Made by a program: the position numbers and the translations under genes. The notes below the pieces were generated by a model. That model did not search any database. It was not told where the DNA came from and was given only the letters and a program-made list of their open reading frames with translations. Positions 54,333 through 61,841 of a DNA stretch of 61,841 nt are shown in pieces. This DNA is from an uncultured Muribaculaceae bacterium (lineage in GTDB: Bacteria > Bacteroidota > Bacteroidia > Bacteroidales > Muribaculaceae): assembly GCA_947629175.1 (NCBI GenBank), contig CANRCT010000016.1, positions 1-61,841 on the forward strand, read 5' to 3'. Every line of letters begins with the position of its first letter. Position 1 is the stretch's first letter.

Positions 54333-55259
54333 ATGAACGACAGCGAAAAGACTCTTATCGTGCCGCAGCCGCTGAAAAAAGGCGACCGTATAGCCATACT
54401 CTCTCCTGCCGGCATCATCAAGCCCGAATTTGTATATCAGGCGATGCAGGTGCTTCAGGACGAAGGCTATGAACCGTTCGTGATGCCTCACGCTCTCGGA
54501 CGCTGGCGCACTTACAGCGGCACCGCAGCGGATCGTCTGTCGGATCTCCGGCAGGCCATCCTCGATCCGTCGGTGAAGGCCATACTTTGCTCTCGCGGAG
54601 GCTATGGAGCCGTGCATCTTCTCGAGGAGCTCGACCGGCTGCCACTGCGCGACAATCCCAAGTGGATTATAGGATACAGTGATATAAGCGCCCTCCATGC
54701 TCTCATGCACCGACATGGCATAGTATCCGTCCATGCTCCCATGGCGAAGCATCTGGCCACGCTCAAAGGGCGCGACGACGACGCCCGCGCTCTCTTCAGC
54801 ATACTCTCCGGCGAGACGCAGCTCTATTCCATTCCGCCAAGTCCTCTCAACCGGCCCGGCGCCGCCGTGGCTCCGCTCGTAGGGGGAAATCTCGCCGTGA
54901 TAGCCGATCTGGTTGCTACTCCGTTCGACACCATTCTGCCTGATACTATACTTTTTATCGAGGATATAGCCGAGCCGATCTACAAGACGGAGCGCATTCT
55001 CTACCAGCTGCGCCTGAACGGTGCGCTCTCGCGGCTGAAAGGACTGATCGTCGGAGCTTTCACCGACTATACGCCCGATGTCGACGGCCATACGATGGAA
55101 GAGATGGTCAGCTCGATGGTGTCGGATTTCAGCTACCCTGTGGCGTTCGGCGTGCCGGTGGGGCATGTCGACCACAATATCCCGCTTCAGGTCAGCCTGC
55201 CGACGCGTCTGGAGGTGACTCCGGAGCAGACCTATATCGTGCAGCCTGCCGACGCCTGA
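54333..55259 (+). CDS. LD-carboxypeptidase (peptidase family S66)
   Basis: A 308-residue cytosolic serine peptidase that trims the terminal D-Ala from recycled murein tetrapeptides. KGDRIAILSPAGIIKPE, AILCSRGGYGAVHLLEELD, GYSDISALHALMHRHGIVSVHAP and GGNLAVIADLVATPF are the family blocks. It ends the DUF389-GT4-radical SAM-S66 operon and converges on tadA with a 13-bp gap. Confidence 0.93.
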   Translation: MNDSEKTLIVPQPLKKGDRIAILSPAGIIKPEFVYQAMQVLQDEGYEPFVMPHALGRWRTYSGTAADRLSDLRQAILDPSVKAILCSRGGYGAVHLLEELDRLPLRDNPKWIIGYSDISALHALMHRHGIVSVHAPMAKHLATLKGRDDDARALFSILSGETQLYSIPPSPLNRPGAAVAPLVGGNLAVIADLVATPFDTILPDTILFIEDIAEPIYKTERILYQLRLNGALSRLKGLIVGAFTDYTPDVDGHTMEEMVSSMVSDFSYPVAFGVPVGHVDHNIPLQVSLPTRLEVTPEQTYIVQPADA

Positions 55260-55272
55260 TGTGGCCGCTTCC

Positions 55273-55722
55273 TTATCGTTTGCGGGCGAAAAAATCCTTC
55301 ATCAGCGCGCTGCATTCGTCGGCGAGGATGCCTGACGTCACTTTAGCCTTGGGATGAAAGGGTGATTGCGCCATCCGGCTGTAGCCCCGCTTGGGATCCG
55401 TGGCGCCGTAAACGATGCGCGGCAGCTGGCTCCAGCCGATCGCGCCCGCGCACATCAGGCAGGGCTCTACGGTCACATAAAGCGTGCAGTCGGTCAGATA
55501 TTTGCCGCCGAGAGTCTGGGCGGCAGCTGTAATGGCCTGCATTTCGGCATGTGCCGTGACGTCGGCAAGCGCTTCGGTCATATTATGGCCCCGGCCTACA
55601 ACAGCGCCTTTGCAGACTACTATCGCCCCGATCGGCACTTCGTCCTCTTCGAGTGCGCGATGGGCCTCGTCGAGCGCCATGCGCATATATCGCTCGTCGG
55701 CCATCTGGTCGGTTTCGTTCAT
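55273..55722 (-). CDS. tadA: tRNA-specific adenosine deaminase TadA
   Basis: A 149-residue zinc deaminase that converts the wobble adenosine of tRNA-Arg to inosine. The catalytic HAE (His58, Glu60) and PCLMC (Cys88, Cys91) zinc motifs are in place, with VVGRGHNMTE upstream. It overlaps the RNase Z gene by 4 bp and ends a minus-strand operon. Confidence 0.94.
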   Translation of the reverse strand: MNETDQMADERYMRMALDEAHRALEEDEVPIGAIVVCKGAVVGRGHNMTEALADVTAHAEMQAITAAAQTLGGKYLTDCTLYVTVEPCLMCAGAIGWSQLPRIVYGATDPKRGYSRMAQSPFHPKAKVTSGILADECSALMKDFFARKR

Positions 55723-56633
55723 AAGAGATCAATTTTTAGTCCTTCGTCGGCGGCGATCACGTTGTCAAACTCCTCGCGCGCCTCACGCAGAAGGAGCGAC
55801 GTGTCGGTGTAGCGGTTGGAGTAGTGGCCGATTATCAGCTGTTTCGCTCCCGCCATGCGTGCTGTCTTTCCGGCCTCGCGGGCAGTGGAGTGACCTCGTG
55901 CGTGCGCCTGCTGCGCCATCGAGTCGTCGTAGGTGGCCTCGTGATATATCACGTCGACCCCCTTGACTGCCTCGGCCACTTCGGGCGAGAACATCGTGTC
56001 GGAGCAATAGGCGTAGCTTACCGACGGATCAGCAGGGGTGGTGAGCCGTTCGTTGGCTATCACGCGACCGTCGGGGGCCGCCCAGTCGGCTCCCTGTTTA
56101 ATGGCATGCAGGTCGGCTACAGGGATGCCGAAAAATTTCACCATGTCTCCGCGAAGGTGTCGGGGTTTCGGTTTTTCCCTGATGATGTAGCCCACGCATG
56201 GCACCCGGTGACGGAGAGGAAATGACTCCACGGTGACGGCATGGTCGTCGACAAGCAGCGTTCTCTCCGGTCCTACGCCCTCGTATTCGATATCGTAGGG
56301 GGCATCGGGACAGAAATAGCTTATGATTTCTCTCATCCTGTCTATCCCTTCGCTGGGCATCGTCACTCTGATACGTCCTCCTTTGTCGTGGAGCGCCATT
56401 GTCGACAGCAGTCCGGGCAGTCCGAGGCAGTGGTCGCCGTGGAGATGGCTTATGAAAATATGTTCGAGGCGGTTGAAGCGTATTCCCATGCGCCTCATCG
56501 CCAGCTGTGATCCTTCGCCGCAGTCGATCATAAGCAATCGGTCGCGGAAGTCGATGATCTGTCCCGACGGATTATGTCGCACCGAAGGGGTGGCGGAGCC
56601 GCATCCGAGTATATCTATCTGGAATTTTGCCAT
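55719..56633 (-). CDS. rnz: Ribonuclease Z
   Basis: A 304-residue metallo-beta-lactamase-fold nuclease for tRNA 3' ends. The metal motif ISHLHGDHCLGLPGL gives His63, His65, Asp67 and His68; CGEGSQLAMRRMGI and the late YHEATYDDSM and HSTAREAG segments match. The start at 56633 (MAKFQIDILG) is required, since an upstream extension would overlap the flippase gene in the wrong composition. Confidence 0.94.
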   Translation of the reverse strand: MAKFQIDILGCGSATPSVRHNPSGQIIDFRDRLLMIDCGEGSQLAMRRMGIRFNRLEHIFISHLHGDHCLGLPGLLSTMALHDKGGRIRVTMPSEGIDRMREIISYFCPDAPYDIEYEGVGPERTLLVDDHAVTVESFPLRHRVPCVGYIIREKPKPRHLRGDMVKFFGIPVADLHAIKQGADWAAPDGRVIANERLTTPADPSVSYAYCSDTMFSPEVAEAVKGVDVIYHEATYDDSMAQQAHARGHSTAREAGKTARMAGAKQLIIGHYSNRYTDTSLLLREAREEFDNVIAADEGLKIDLL

Positions 56634-56647
56634 ATTCCGGGTGTGTT

Positions 56648-58144
56648 TCAGGAGGTTTTGGCGGCGTGGCGCCGCAGTCCGAAATAATTTTCGCGCCGTG
56701 CGGCGAAAAGGATATATCCGAGCAGCAGGGCGGTGCGCAACGTGTAGTCGATCCAGTGGTTGCCCGTGGCAAGCGCCATTGCAGCGCCGTAAAGCGCGAG
56801 GGCGAGGAAGAAATAGAGCGCGAGCGGCCCGAGGCGGTAGCCTATCGGATGCTTGGCGCGTCCGACCATGTAGGAAAGCACCATCATGACGCCGTAGCAC
56901 GTGAAAGCGGCCCATGCGCACCCCATATAACCTATCGCCGGCACGAGGAGATAGTTCATCAGCAGCGTCACTACGAGGCCGATGAGCGAAAAATATGTGC
57001 CCCAGATAGTCCGGTCGGTGAGTTTGTACCAGAGCGAGAGGTTGAAGAATACCCCGAAGAAGAATTCGGCGAGCATTATCACCGGCACCACTTTGAGGCC
57101 CGAGAAGTATTCACGGCCTATGAAGTAGCGTATTATGTCGAGATAATACATCACCCCGAGGAATATCACCATCGAGAAGATGACGAAATAGAGCATCGCC
57201 ACGCGGAACGGCCTGTATTTGTCGCCGGCGGTCTCGTCAGCGCGGTTTTGAGCGAAGATGAACGGCTCGTAGGCGAAGCGGAAGGCCTGGGTGAACATCA
57301 CCATGACGATCGCTATCTTGTAGTTGGCGCTGTAGATGCCGAGTTGGCGCATGCCCTCGGCCGGATCGGCTATGAGCGCCGGCAGGAGTATCTTGTCGAG
57401 GTTCTGGTTCATGATTCCGGCGAGGCCGAGCACGAGCAGCGGGGCGGAATAGGCGAGCATCTCGCGCCATAGCTGCCGGTCGAAGCGCCAGCGGAATCCC
57501 GTGAAGTCAGGGATGAGCAGTATCAGCGTGGCCACAGTGGCTATGAGGTTGGAGAGGAATATGTAGCCTATGCCGAATGTCGGCGAATAGAAGACCGACA
57601 CCGCGTCGGGCCACGAGCGGTAGAGGGCCGGGCAGAGGAGGATGAAAAACAGGTTGAAGCCGATGTTGAGGCCGATGTTGATGAGCTTCAGGGTGGCGAA
57701 GCGCATGGGGCGGTGCTTGTAGCGGAGCCAGCTGAACGGTATGGAGGTGAATGCGTCGATGGCCACCGTGGCGGCCATCATGGCCACATATTCGGGATGA
57801 TCCGGACAGCGCATCGCTCCCGAAAGCCATGGCAGCGACGCCGCTACCATGAGCATGAAGACAGTGGAGCTGCAGGCTATCGACGTCATGGCCGTGGAGT
57901 AGACCACGCGCGGATCGGAATACCGCTCATGGTTGGCGAAGCGGAAAAAACCTGTCTCCATGCCGTAGATGAGCAGGGCGAGCGTCAGCGCCACCCATGC
58001 GTAGATAAAGCTGACGGTGCCGTATTCGGCTTCGGCGAACGTGATGGTGTAGAGCGGCACCAGAAGCCAGTTGAGAAACCGGCCTATGATGCTGCTCAGG
58101 CCGTAGACGGCCGTATCCTTTGCAAGCGATTTCAGTGAGGGCAA
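56648..58144 (-). CDS. Polysaccharide flippase (Wzx-like, MOP superfamily)
   Basis: A 498-residue membrane protein with about 14 spans. It opens SLAKDTAVYGLSSIIGRFLNWLLVPLYT (residues 4-31), which is typical of lipid-linked oligosaccharide flippases. Together with the GT9 enzyme upstream it suggests a role in lipopolysaccharide or surface-glycan export. It lies 29 bp after ruvB and 14 bp before rnz. Confidence 0.88.
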   Translation of the reverse strand: MPSLKSLAKDTAVYGLSSIIGRFLNWLLVPLYTITFAEAEYGTVSFIYAWVALTLALLIYGMETGFFRFANHERYSDPRVVYSTAMTSIACSSTVFMLMVAASLPWLSGAMRCPDHPEYVAMMAATVAIDAFTSIPFSWLRYKHRPMRFATLKLINIGLNIGFNLFFILLCPALYRSWPDAVSVFYSPTFGIGYIFLSNLIATVATLILLIPDFTGFRWRFDRQLWREMLAYSAPLLVLGLAGIMNQNLDKILLPALIADPAEGMRQLGIYSANYKIAIVMVMFTQAFRFAYEPFIFAQNRADETAGDKYRPFRVAMLYFVIFSMVIFLGVMYYLDIIRYFIGREYFSGLKVVPVIMLAEFFFGVFFNLSLWYKLTDRTIWGTYFSLIGLVVTLLMNYLLVPAIGYMGCAWAAFTCYGVMMVLSYMVGRAKHPIGYRLGPLALYFFLALALYGAAMALATGNHWIDYTLRTALLLGYILFAARRENYFGLRRHAAKTS

Positions 58145-58173
58145 GGTCTGCGGGTTTTATTGGTTGGTATGGG

Positions 58174-59220
58174 TCAGAACAGCGACGGCTGGGAGGGATC
58201 TGGAGGCGTGGCGTTGCGGCGGCTGTGGCCGAGATGCGCGTAGGCGAGATCGGTCACCTCTCGTCCGCGTGGCGTGCGCTTGATGAAACCCTCCTTGATC
58301 AGGAACGGCTCGTAGACCTCCTCCAGAGTGCCGGGATCTTCGCCCAGCGCCGTGGCGATCGTGCCGAGTCCCACGGGGCCTCCGTTGAATTTGGTGATGA
58401 TCGTGGTGAGTATCTTGTTGTCGATCTCGTCGAGTCCGTACTTGTCGATGTTGAGCGCTTCGAGCGCAAACCGGGCTATCGGCGGATCGATTATGCCGTT
58501 GCCTTTCACCTGGGCGAAGTCGCGCACACGTCGGAGCAGGGCGTTGGCCACTCGGGGCGTCCCGCGGCTGCGCAGCGCTATCTCGTTGGCGGCTTCGGGC
58601 GTGCATTCCACTCCGATCAGTCCGGCCGACCGCATGATGATGCGCTGAAGCACCTGGTGGTCGTAATACTCCAGATGGCAGTTGATGCCGAAGCGTGCGC
58701 GCAGAGGCGATGTCAGCAGGCCGCTGCGGGTGGTGGCGCCGATGAGCGTGAAGGGCGACAGGGTGAGCTGCACCGACCGCGCTCCGGGGCCTTTGTCGAT
58801 CATGATGTCGATGCGGTAGTCCTCCATGGCCGAGTAGAGATACTCTTCCACGATCGGGCTCAGGCGGTGGATCTCGTCGATGAAAAGCACGTCGTTCTCC
58901 TCCAGCGAAGTCAGGATGCCGGCCAGATCGCCGGGCTTGTCGAGCACGGGGCCCGATGTCACCTTGAAGCCCACTCCGAGTTCGTTGGCCACGATGGCCG
59001 ACAGTGTAGTCTTGCCCAGGCCGGGAGGGCCGTGGAGCAGCAGATGGTCGAGAGCTTCGCCGCGCATGCGGGCGGCTGCCACGAATACCTTTAGATTGGC
59101 CACAATGCCGTCCTGACCGGAAAATGCGTCGAAATGCGAGGGGCGCAGAGCCTTCTCTATATCGCCGTCGCGGTCAGATGCCGCCTGGCGGGCGGCGCGT
59201 ATGTCGAAATCTTCTTCCAA
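58174..59220 (-). CDS. ruvB: Holliday junction branch migration helicase RuvB
   Basis: A 348-residue AAA+ motor. [21 protein letters not shown], Walker [18 protein letters not shown], Walker [13 protein letters not shown], the sensor [18 protein letters not shown] and the winged-helix end [19 protein letters not shown] are all present. It drives branch migration with RuvA. ruvA and ruvC are not adjacent. Confidence 0.97.
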   Translation of the reverse strand: MEEDFDIRAARQAASDRDGDIEKALRPSHFDAFSGQDGIVANLKVFVAAARMRGEALDHLLLHGPPGLGKTTLSAIVANELGVGFKVTSGPVLDKPGDLAGILTSLEENDVLFIDEIHRLSPIVEEYLYSAMEDYRIDIMIDKGPGARSVQLTLSPFTLIGATTRSGLLTSPLRARFGINCHLEYYDHQVLQRIIMRSAGLIGVECTPEAANEIALRSRGTPRVANALLRRVRDFAQVKGNGIIDPPIARFALEALNIDKYGLDEIDNKILTTIITKFNGGPVGLGTIATALGEDPGTLEEVYEPFLIKEGFIKRTPRGREVTDLAYAHLGHSRRNATPPDPSQPSLF

Positions 59221-59222
59221 AT

Positions 59223-60284
59223 TTACGGGATTATGGATTTTATGCGTGATAATATGTCAGCGGGCTCTATCGAGTCGAGACAGCGGTAATCTTCCCTTCG
59301 GCAGGGACGGTTGCCGAACACCGAGCACGGGCGGCACTCCATCGGGGTCTGCACTGCAAGCTTCGGGTTGAAACCTTGCGGAGTGAATCCCATGGAGGGA
59401 TGCGTGGCGCCCCATACGGTCACCGTAGGCACGCCTGCCAGAGCGGCCAGATGCATGTTGCCCGAGTCCATGGCCACCATGGCGTCCAGACGGCTCATAA
59501 GCGCCATCTCCACGGCGAAACCGTAGCGCGGTTCGGCCACATTGGTCACCCTCGGCAATTCCGAGGCCCACCGGCCGAGAATCCGCTTCTCCTCCTCTCC
59601 GCCGCCGAAAAGGAAGATTCTCACTGACGGATCCTCCGACAGCCGCTCCACCACCTCCCTCATCCTCTCCGGAGGATATATCTTGGCCCTGTGGGCTGCG
59701 AATGGAGCTATGCCTATCCAGCGCTCGCCGGGGGCTTTGGGAGGAGTGATCTCCGCGAATGCCGAGGGATCGGCTCCTCCGGCAAAAAATCGCGCGGGGG
59801 TGCCGCTCAGCTTCAGGCCGAGGCCCTCGAATACGCGTCGGTAACGGCTGTCGGTCGAGGCTATCGGAGCCGGGCACTCGGAAGTGTCGCCCACCAGACG
59901 CGCTTTTTCGCGGCGTCCCTTGCGGATGCGGCTCACTTTTATGCCGTGGAAGCGGCAGAAGAGATCGGCCAGACGGGTGCGGAGCACGTCGTGCAGATCG
60001 GCCATCTCGGTGAATCGGTAGTCGCGGCGCAGGCGGCGCAGAAGCCGCAGCATGCCCCTCGTGCCGCTGTATTCATGCTTCATGTCGGCCCCCACTACCG
60101 TAAGGTTTTCGGGTGGTTCGAGCAGCAGCCGAGCCGTAGGGGCTTTGGTCAGAAATATGAAACGCACGTCGGGATTTGACCGGCAGGCATCGTAGAGCGG
60201 CCCAATGGCCATGGCCACGTCGCCCATGGCCGAGAAACGCACCACGAGCACGCAACGGCTTCCTGACGCGTCATTTTGCGGCAT
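59223..60284 (-). CDS. Glycosyltransferase family 9 (heptosyltransferase-like)
   Basis: A 353-residue GT-B enzyme. [20 protein letters not shown], the sugar-nucleotide segment [19 protein letters not shown] and [19 protein letters not shown] with VWGATHP are GT9 signatures. It probably adds a heptose or hexose to the lipopolysaccharide core at the inner membrane. It overlaps the DUF4254 gene by 14 bp and precedes ruvB by 2 bp. Confidence 0.92.
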   Translation of the reverse strand: MPQNDASGSRCVLVVRFSAMGDVAMAIGPLYDACRSNPDVRFIFLTKAPTARLLLEPPENLTVVGADMKHEYSGTRGMLRLLRRLRRDYRFTEMADLHDVLRTRLADLFCRFHGIKVSRIRKGRREKARLVGDTSECPAPIASTDSRYRRVFEGLGLKLSGTPARFFAGGADPSAFAEITPPKAPGERWIGIAPFAAHRAKIYPPERMREVVERLSEDPSVRIFLFGGGEEEKRILGRWASELPRVTNVAEPRYGFAVEMALMSRLDAMVAMDSGNMHLAALAGVPTVTVWGATHPSMGFTPQGFNPKLAVQTPMECRPCSVFGNRPCRREDYRCLDSIEPADILSRIKSIIP

Positions 60285-60882
60285 ACAGCACCGGATTGGT
60301 CGACGGGTCGTTGTACATCTTCATCTGGCGGTAGACCTTCATGTATTTGCGTCCGGCGGCTATGTCGTCGAGCAGCCGGTCGATGGCCTGCGTCAGATCC
60401 TCGCGCTGCGTCAGCAGCACGTCGAGTTTCGCGCGGCACTTGGCCAGATGTTCAGCCGAAGCATCGGCGCGCTCCGTCTCGGCCCGCATGTGGTAGATCT
60501 TCAGCGCGAGTATCGACAGTCGGTCGATGGCCCAGGCCGGGCTCTCGGTGTTGATCGACGCGTCGGGGAGCGGCTTCACTCCTGCATATTTTTCGAGGAA
60601 ATACGTGTCGATCTCCTCTACCATGTCGGTGCGTTCCTGATTGGAACGGTCGATGCGGCGTTTGAGTGCAAGAGCCTCCACCGGATCGATCTCAGGGTCG
60701 CGGATTATGTCCTCCAGATGCCACTGCACGGCGTCGATCCAGTTCTTGGCGAAGAGCGTATGCTCCGCTTCGTGTTCGGCATAAGGATTCTGTGGCTTGA
60801 AGTCCACATCGTCGGTGAGATGGTAGAGCGCTACCGTTTCATCGAATATTCGGTTGCACTGCTGGGCGAAAGTCATGTTCAT
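60271..60882 (-). CDS. DUF4254 family protein
   Basis: A 203-residue helical, cytosolic protein of family DUF4254 (FAQQCNRIFDETVALYHLTD, LFAKNWIDAVQWHLEDIIRDP, RRIDRSNQERTDMVEEID). In Bacteroidota it is regularly found just upstream of GT9 heptosyltransferases, as here. A helper role in glycan synthesis is plausible but unproven. It is the first gene of the DUF4254-GT9-ruvB-flippase-rnz-tadA operon. Confidence 0.88.
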   Translation of the reverse strand: MNMTFAQQCNRIFDETVALYHLTDDVDFKPQNPYAEHEAEHTLFAKNWIDAVQWHLEDIIRDPEIDPVEALALKRRIDRSNQERTDMVEEIDTYFLEKYAGVKPLPDASINTESPAWAIDRLSILALKIYHMRAETERADASAEHLAKCRAKLDVLLTQREDLTQAIDRLLDDIAAGRKYMKVYRQMKMYNDPSTNPVLYAAK

Positions 60883-61073
60883 GTCTGAATGATCGCTATC
60901 GTATATGGTTTATAAAACACAAATGTAGTGAAATTCCTGCAATCTGCCCCTATCTTCCCCCAAAATTCCCCAAAACCGACTGAAGCTGTTGTAATACTTT
61001 ATGATTGTGCGAGTGAAAATAACGTAATGTCTTCTTGCATACACAAGTGGAATGCACGGATGTAAAGCGGTAC

Positions 61074-61246
61074 TTCGCTTAAACTTCGCTTAAATTTTGC
61101 TTTAACAGGATAGAGAAAATTCAGTCATTTGAAATGTAACACAATTGATATTAGTGAGTTATGCTTTTAGTCGGATGGGGATGTTCACTTAAATCTCACA
61201 TTTGTTCGCTTAAATCATACATTATTTCACTTAGATGAAAAAGGTC
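61074..61246. repeat. Phased TTC(G/A)CTTAAA repeats in a gene-free spacer
   Basis: TTCGC, TTCGC and TTTGC cores, each followed by TTAAA-like bases, start at 61074, 61085 and 61096 (11-bp steps). A second group starts at 61184, 61205 and 61226 as three 21-bp tandem units. The spacer 60883-61272 has no gene; the remainder (60883-61070) shows nothing that I can name. Confidence 0.75.
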
Positions 61247-61272
61247 GTTTTAGGTATGTGAGAAAACAATGA

Positions 61273-61791
61273 TTATTGCGCTAAATGCCAAAACTTGTTT
61301 TCCCCTACAAAAATCTTTCCTTCTACTCTTAGGCTGGTAAGTAAATTCCCGACTTTATTCCTTTTTTGAATAGCTGATAGCCTTCCGGGAAGTTTTGGTA
61401 TCAGTAGTTTTTCGAAGTCTGCGCGTCGAAGTTTACCATGCTCCTTCAATGCTCTGAGTATAAGATCACGATACCATTGGTCATCAAAACCGGAAAGGTC
61501 AGTATATTCAGCTTCTTGATGAGTTATGCCTGCAACTTTACGGGAAATGATAACATTGGGACTTCTACCCTCTACGAGTTTTTGCTCGCGAAGCTTTTTC
61601 AAAGCATCTTTGTTTAACGGTTTGCCTCTCTGAACTCTATCAAGCAGTACTACAGTCTGCAAATCAAGAGATCCATTCTCCATGAGAGTTTCTGAATACT
61701 CCCTGTTTATCACTTGTCCCGGAATTTCCAATATAACATGTGATTCGGAAGAATTATCGTAATCACAATACTTCGGAAAGAAATGGACTAA
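61273..61791 (-). pseudogene. 5'-truncated AlbA_2-type (Schlafen-like) regulator, C-terminal part only
   Basis: The frame holds the C-terminal domains usually found in ATP-binding AlbA_2 transcriptional regulators: SHVILEIPGQVINREYSE, DLQTVVLLDRVQRGKPLN, LREQKLVEGRSPNVIISRK and a winged-helix end (LRRADFEKLLIP, NKVGNLLTSLRVEGKI). The frame is open upstream to a TGA at 61792-61794, where the conserved N-terminal AlbA_2 and ATPase parts should continue. No ATG precedes the conserved region; only TTG codons exist. It is a remnant, or it is split by a lesion near the window edge. Confidence 0.7.
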
Positions 61792-61841
61792 TCAATTAAT
61801 CTGTAATAGCATAAATAAGCAAAGTTTAAGAGACAGCAAAA

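Overview
The window looks like chromosomal DNA of a GC-rich Bacteroidales bacterium, most likely Muribaculaceae (S24-7) or a close relative. Evidence: Bacteroidota-restricted families (DUF3575, DUF5119, fimbrillin-like lipoprotein, DUF4271, DUF4254, DUF2851, DUF3990/DUF3791); many promoters of the Bacteroidota type (TTTG, a 19-21 bp spacer, then TAnnTTTG); weak Shine-Dalgarno signals; and a house-keeping set with Bacteroidota gene order. The family assignment is inference; no rRNA or marker tree was available.

Layout. 1-2.5 kb is accessory: a frameshifted YhcG/DUF1016 nuclease, then a three-gene DUF3791-DUF3990-DUF3791 cassette lying between two perfect 44-bp direct repeats, each carrying a promoter. 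2.6-7.5 kb is the sufBCDS iron-sulfur operon, which uses the second repeat copy as promoter. 7.6-12.2 kb (minus strand) is a fimbria-like cell-surface operon (DUF3575/OmpA-like protein, DUF5119 lipoprotein, large fimbrillin-like lipoprotein). SRP RNA (ffs) follows, then a minus-strand run: ThiF/MoeB-like, bioB, MATE, MalY/PatB, DUF3737. 17.9-21 kb (plus) holds an outer-membrane phospholipase A and a two-phosphatase fusion. A carboxynorspermidine dehydrogenase precedes a 1.4-kb gene-free AT-rich tract with short repeats phased at 11-12 bp. 23.7-39.9 kb is almost all minus strand: an ECF sigma locus (frameshifted), gapA, RNase H, an alanine-dehydrogenase-like protein, aroK, asnA, nadA, upp, mini-PDZ, tatD, yidD, rnpA, hemD, DUF4271, LOG and an MFS exporter, with mscL, DUF2851 and tRNA-Asp on the plus strand. 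40-48.8 kb is plus strand: MATE, ybeY, mnmG, a parS-like site, apt, uvrC, pepP-like, EamA. Then come a GH29 fucosidase (minus), a plus operon (DUF389, GT4, radical SAM, LD-carboxypeptidase), a minus operon (DUF4254, GT9, ruvB, flippase, RNase Z, tadA), a second phased-repeat spacer, and a truncated AlbA_2-type regulator at the right edge.

Interpretation. Several signals suggest the replication origin is in or near this window: a consensus-matching parS site beside mnmG (gidA), a cluster of DnaA-box-like 9-mers in AT-rich DNA between asnA and nadA plus a perfect box upstream of nadA, the rnpA-yidD cluster, and a predominant switch from minus-strand genes on the left to plus-strand genes on the right at about 40 kb. 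The most unusual uncatalogued structure is the set of helically phased short repeats (22.5-23.6 kb and 61.07-61.25 kb). Two frameshifts (YhcG nuclease in an AT-dinucleotide tract, ECF sigma factor) may be real switches or decay, or base-calling errors.
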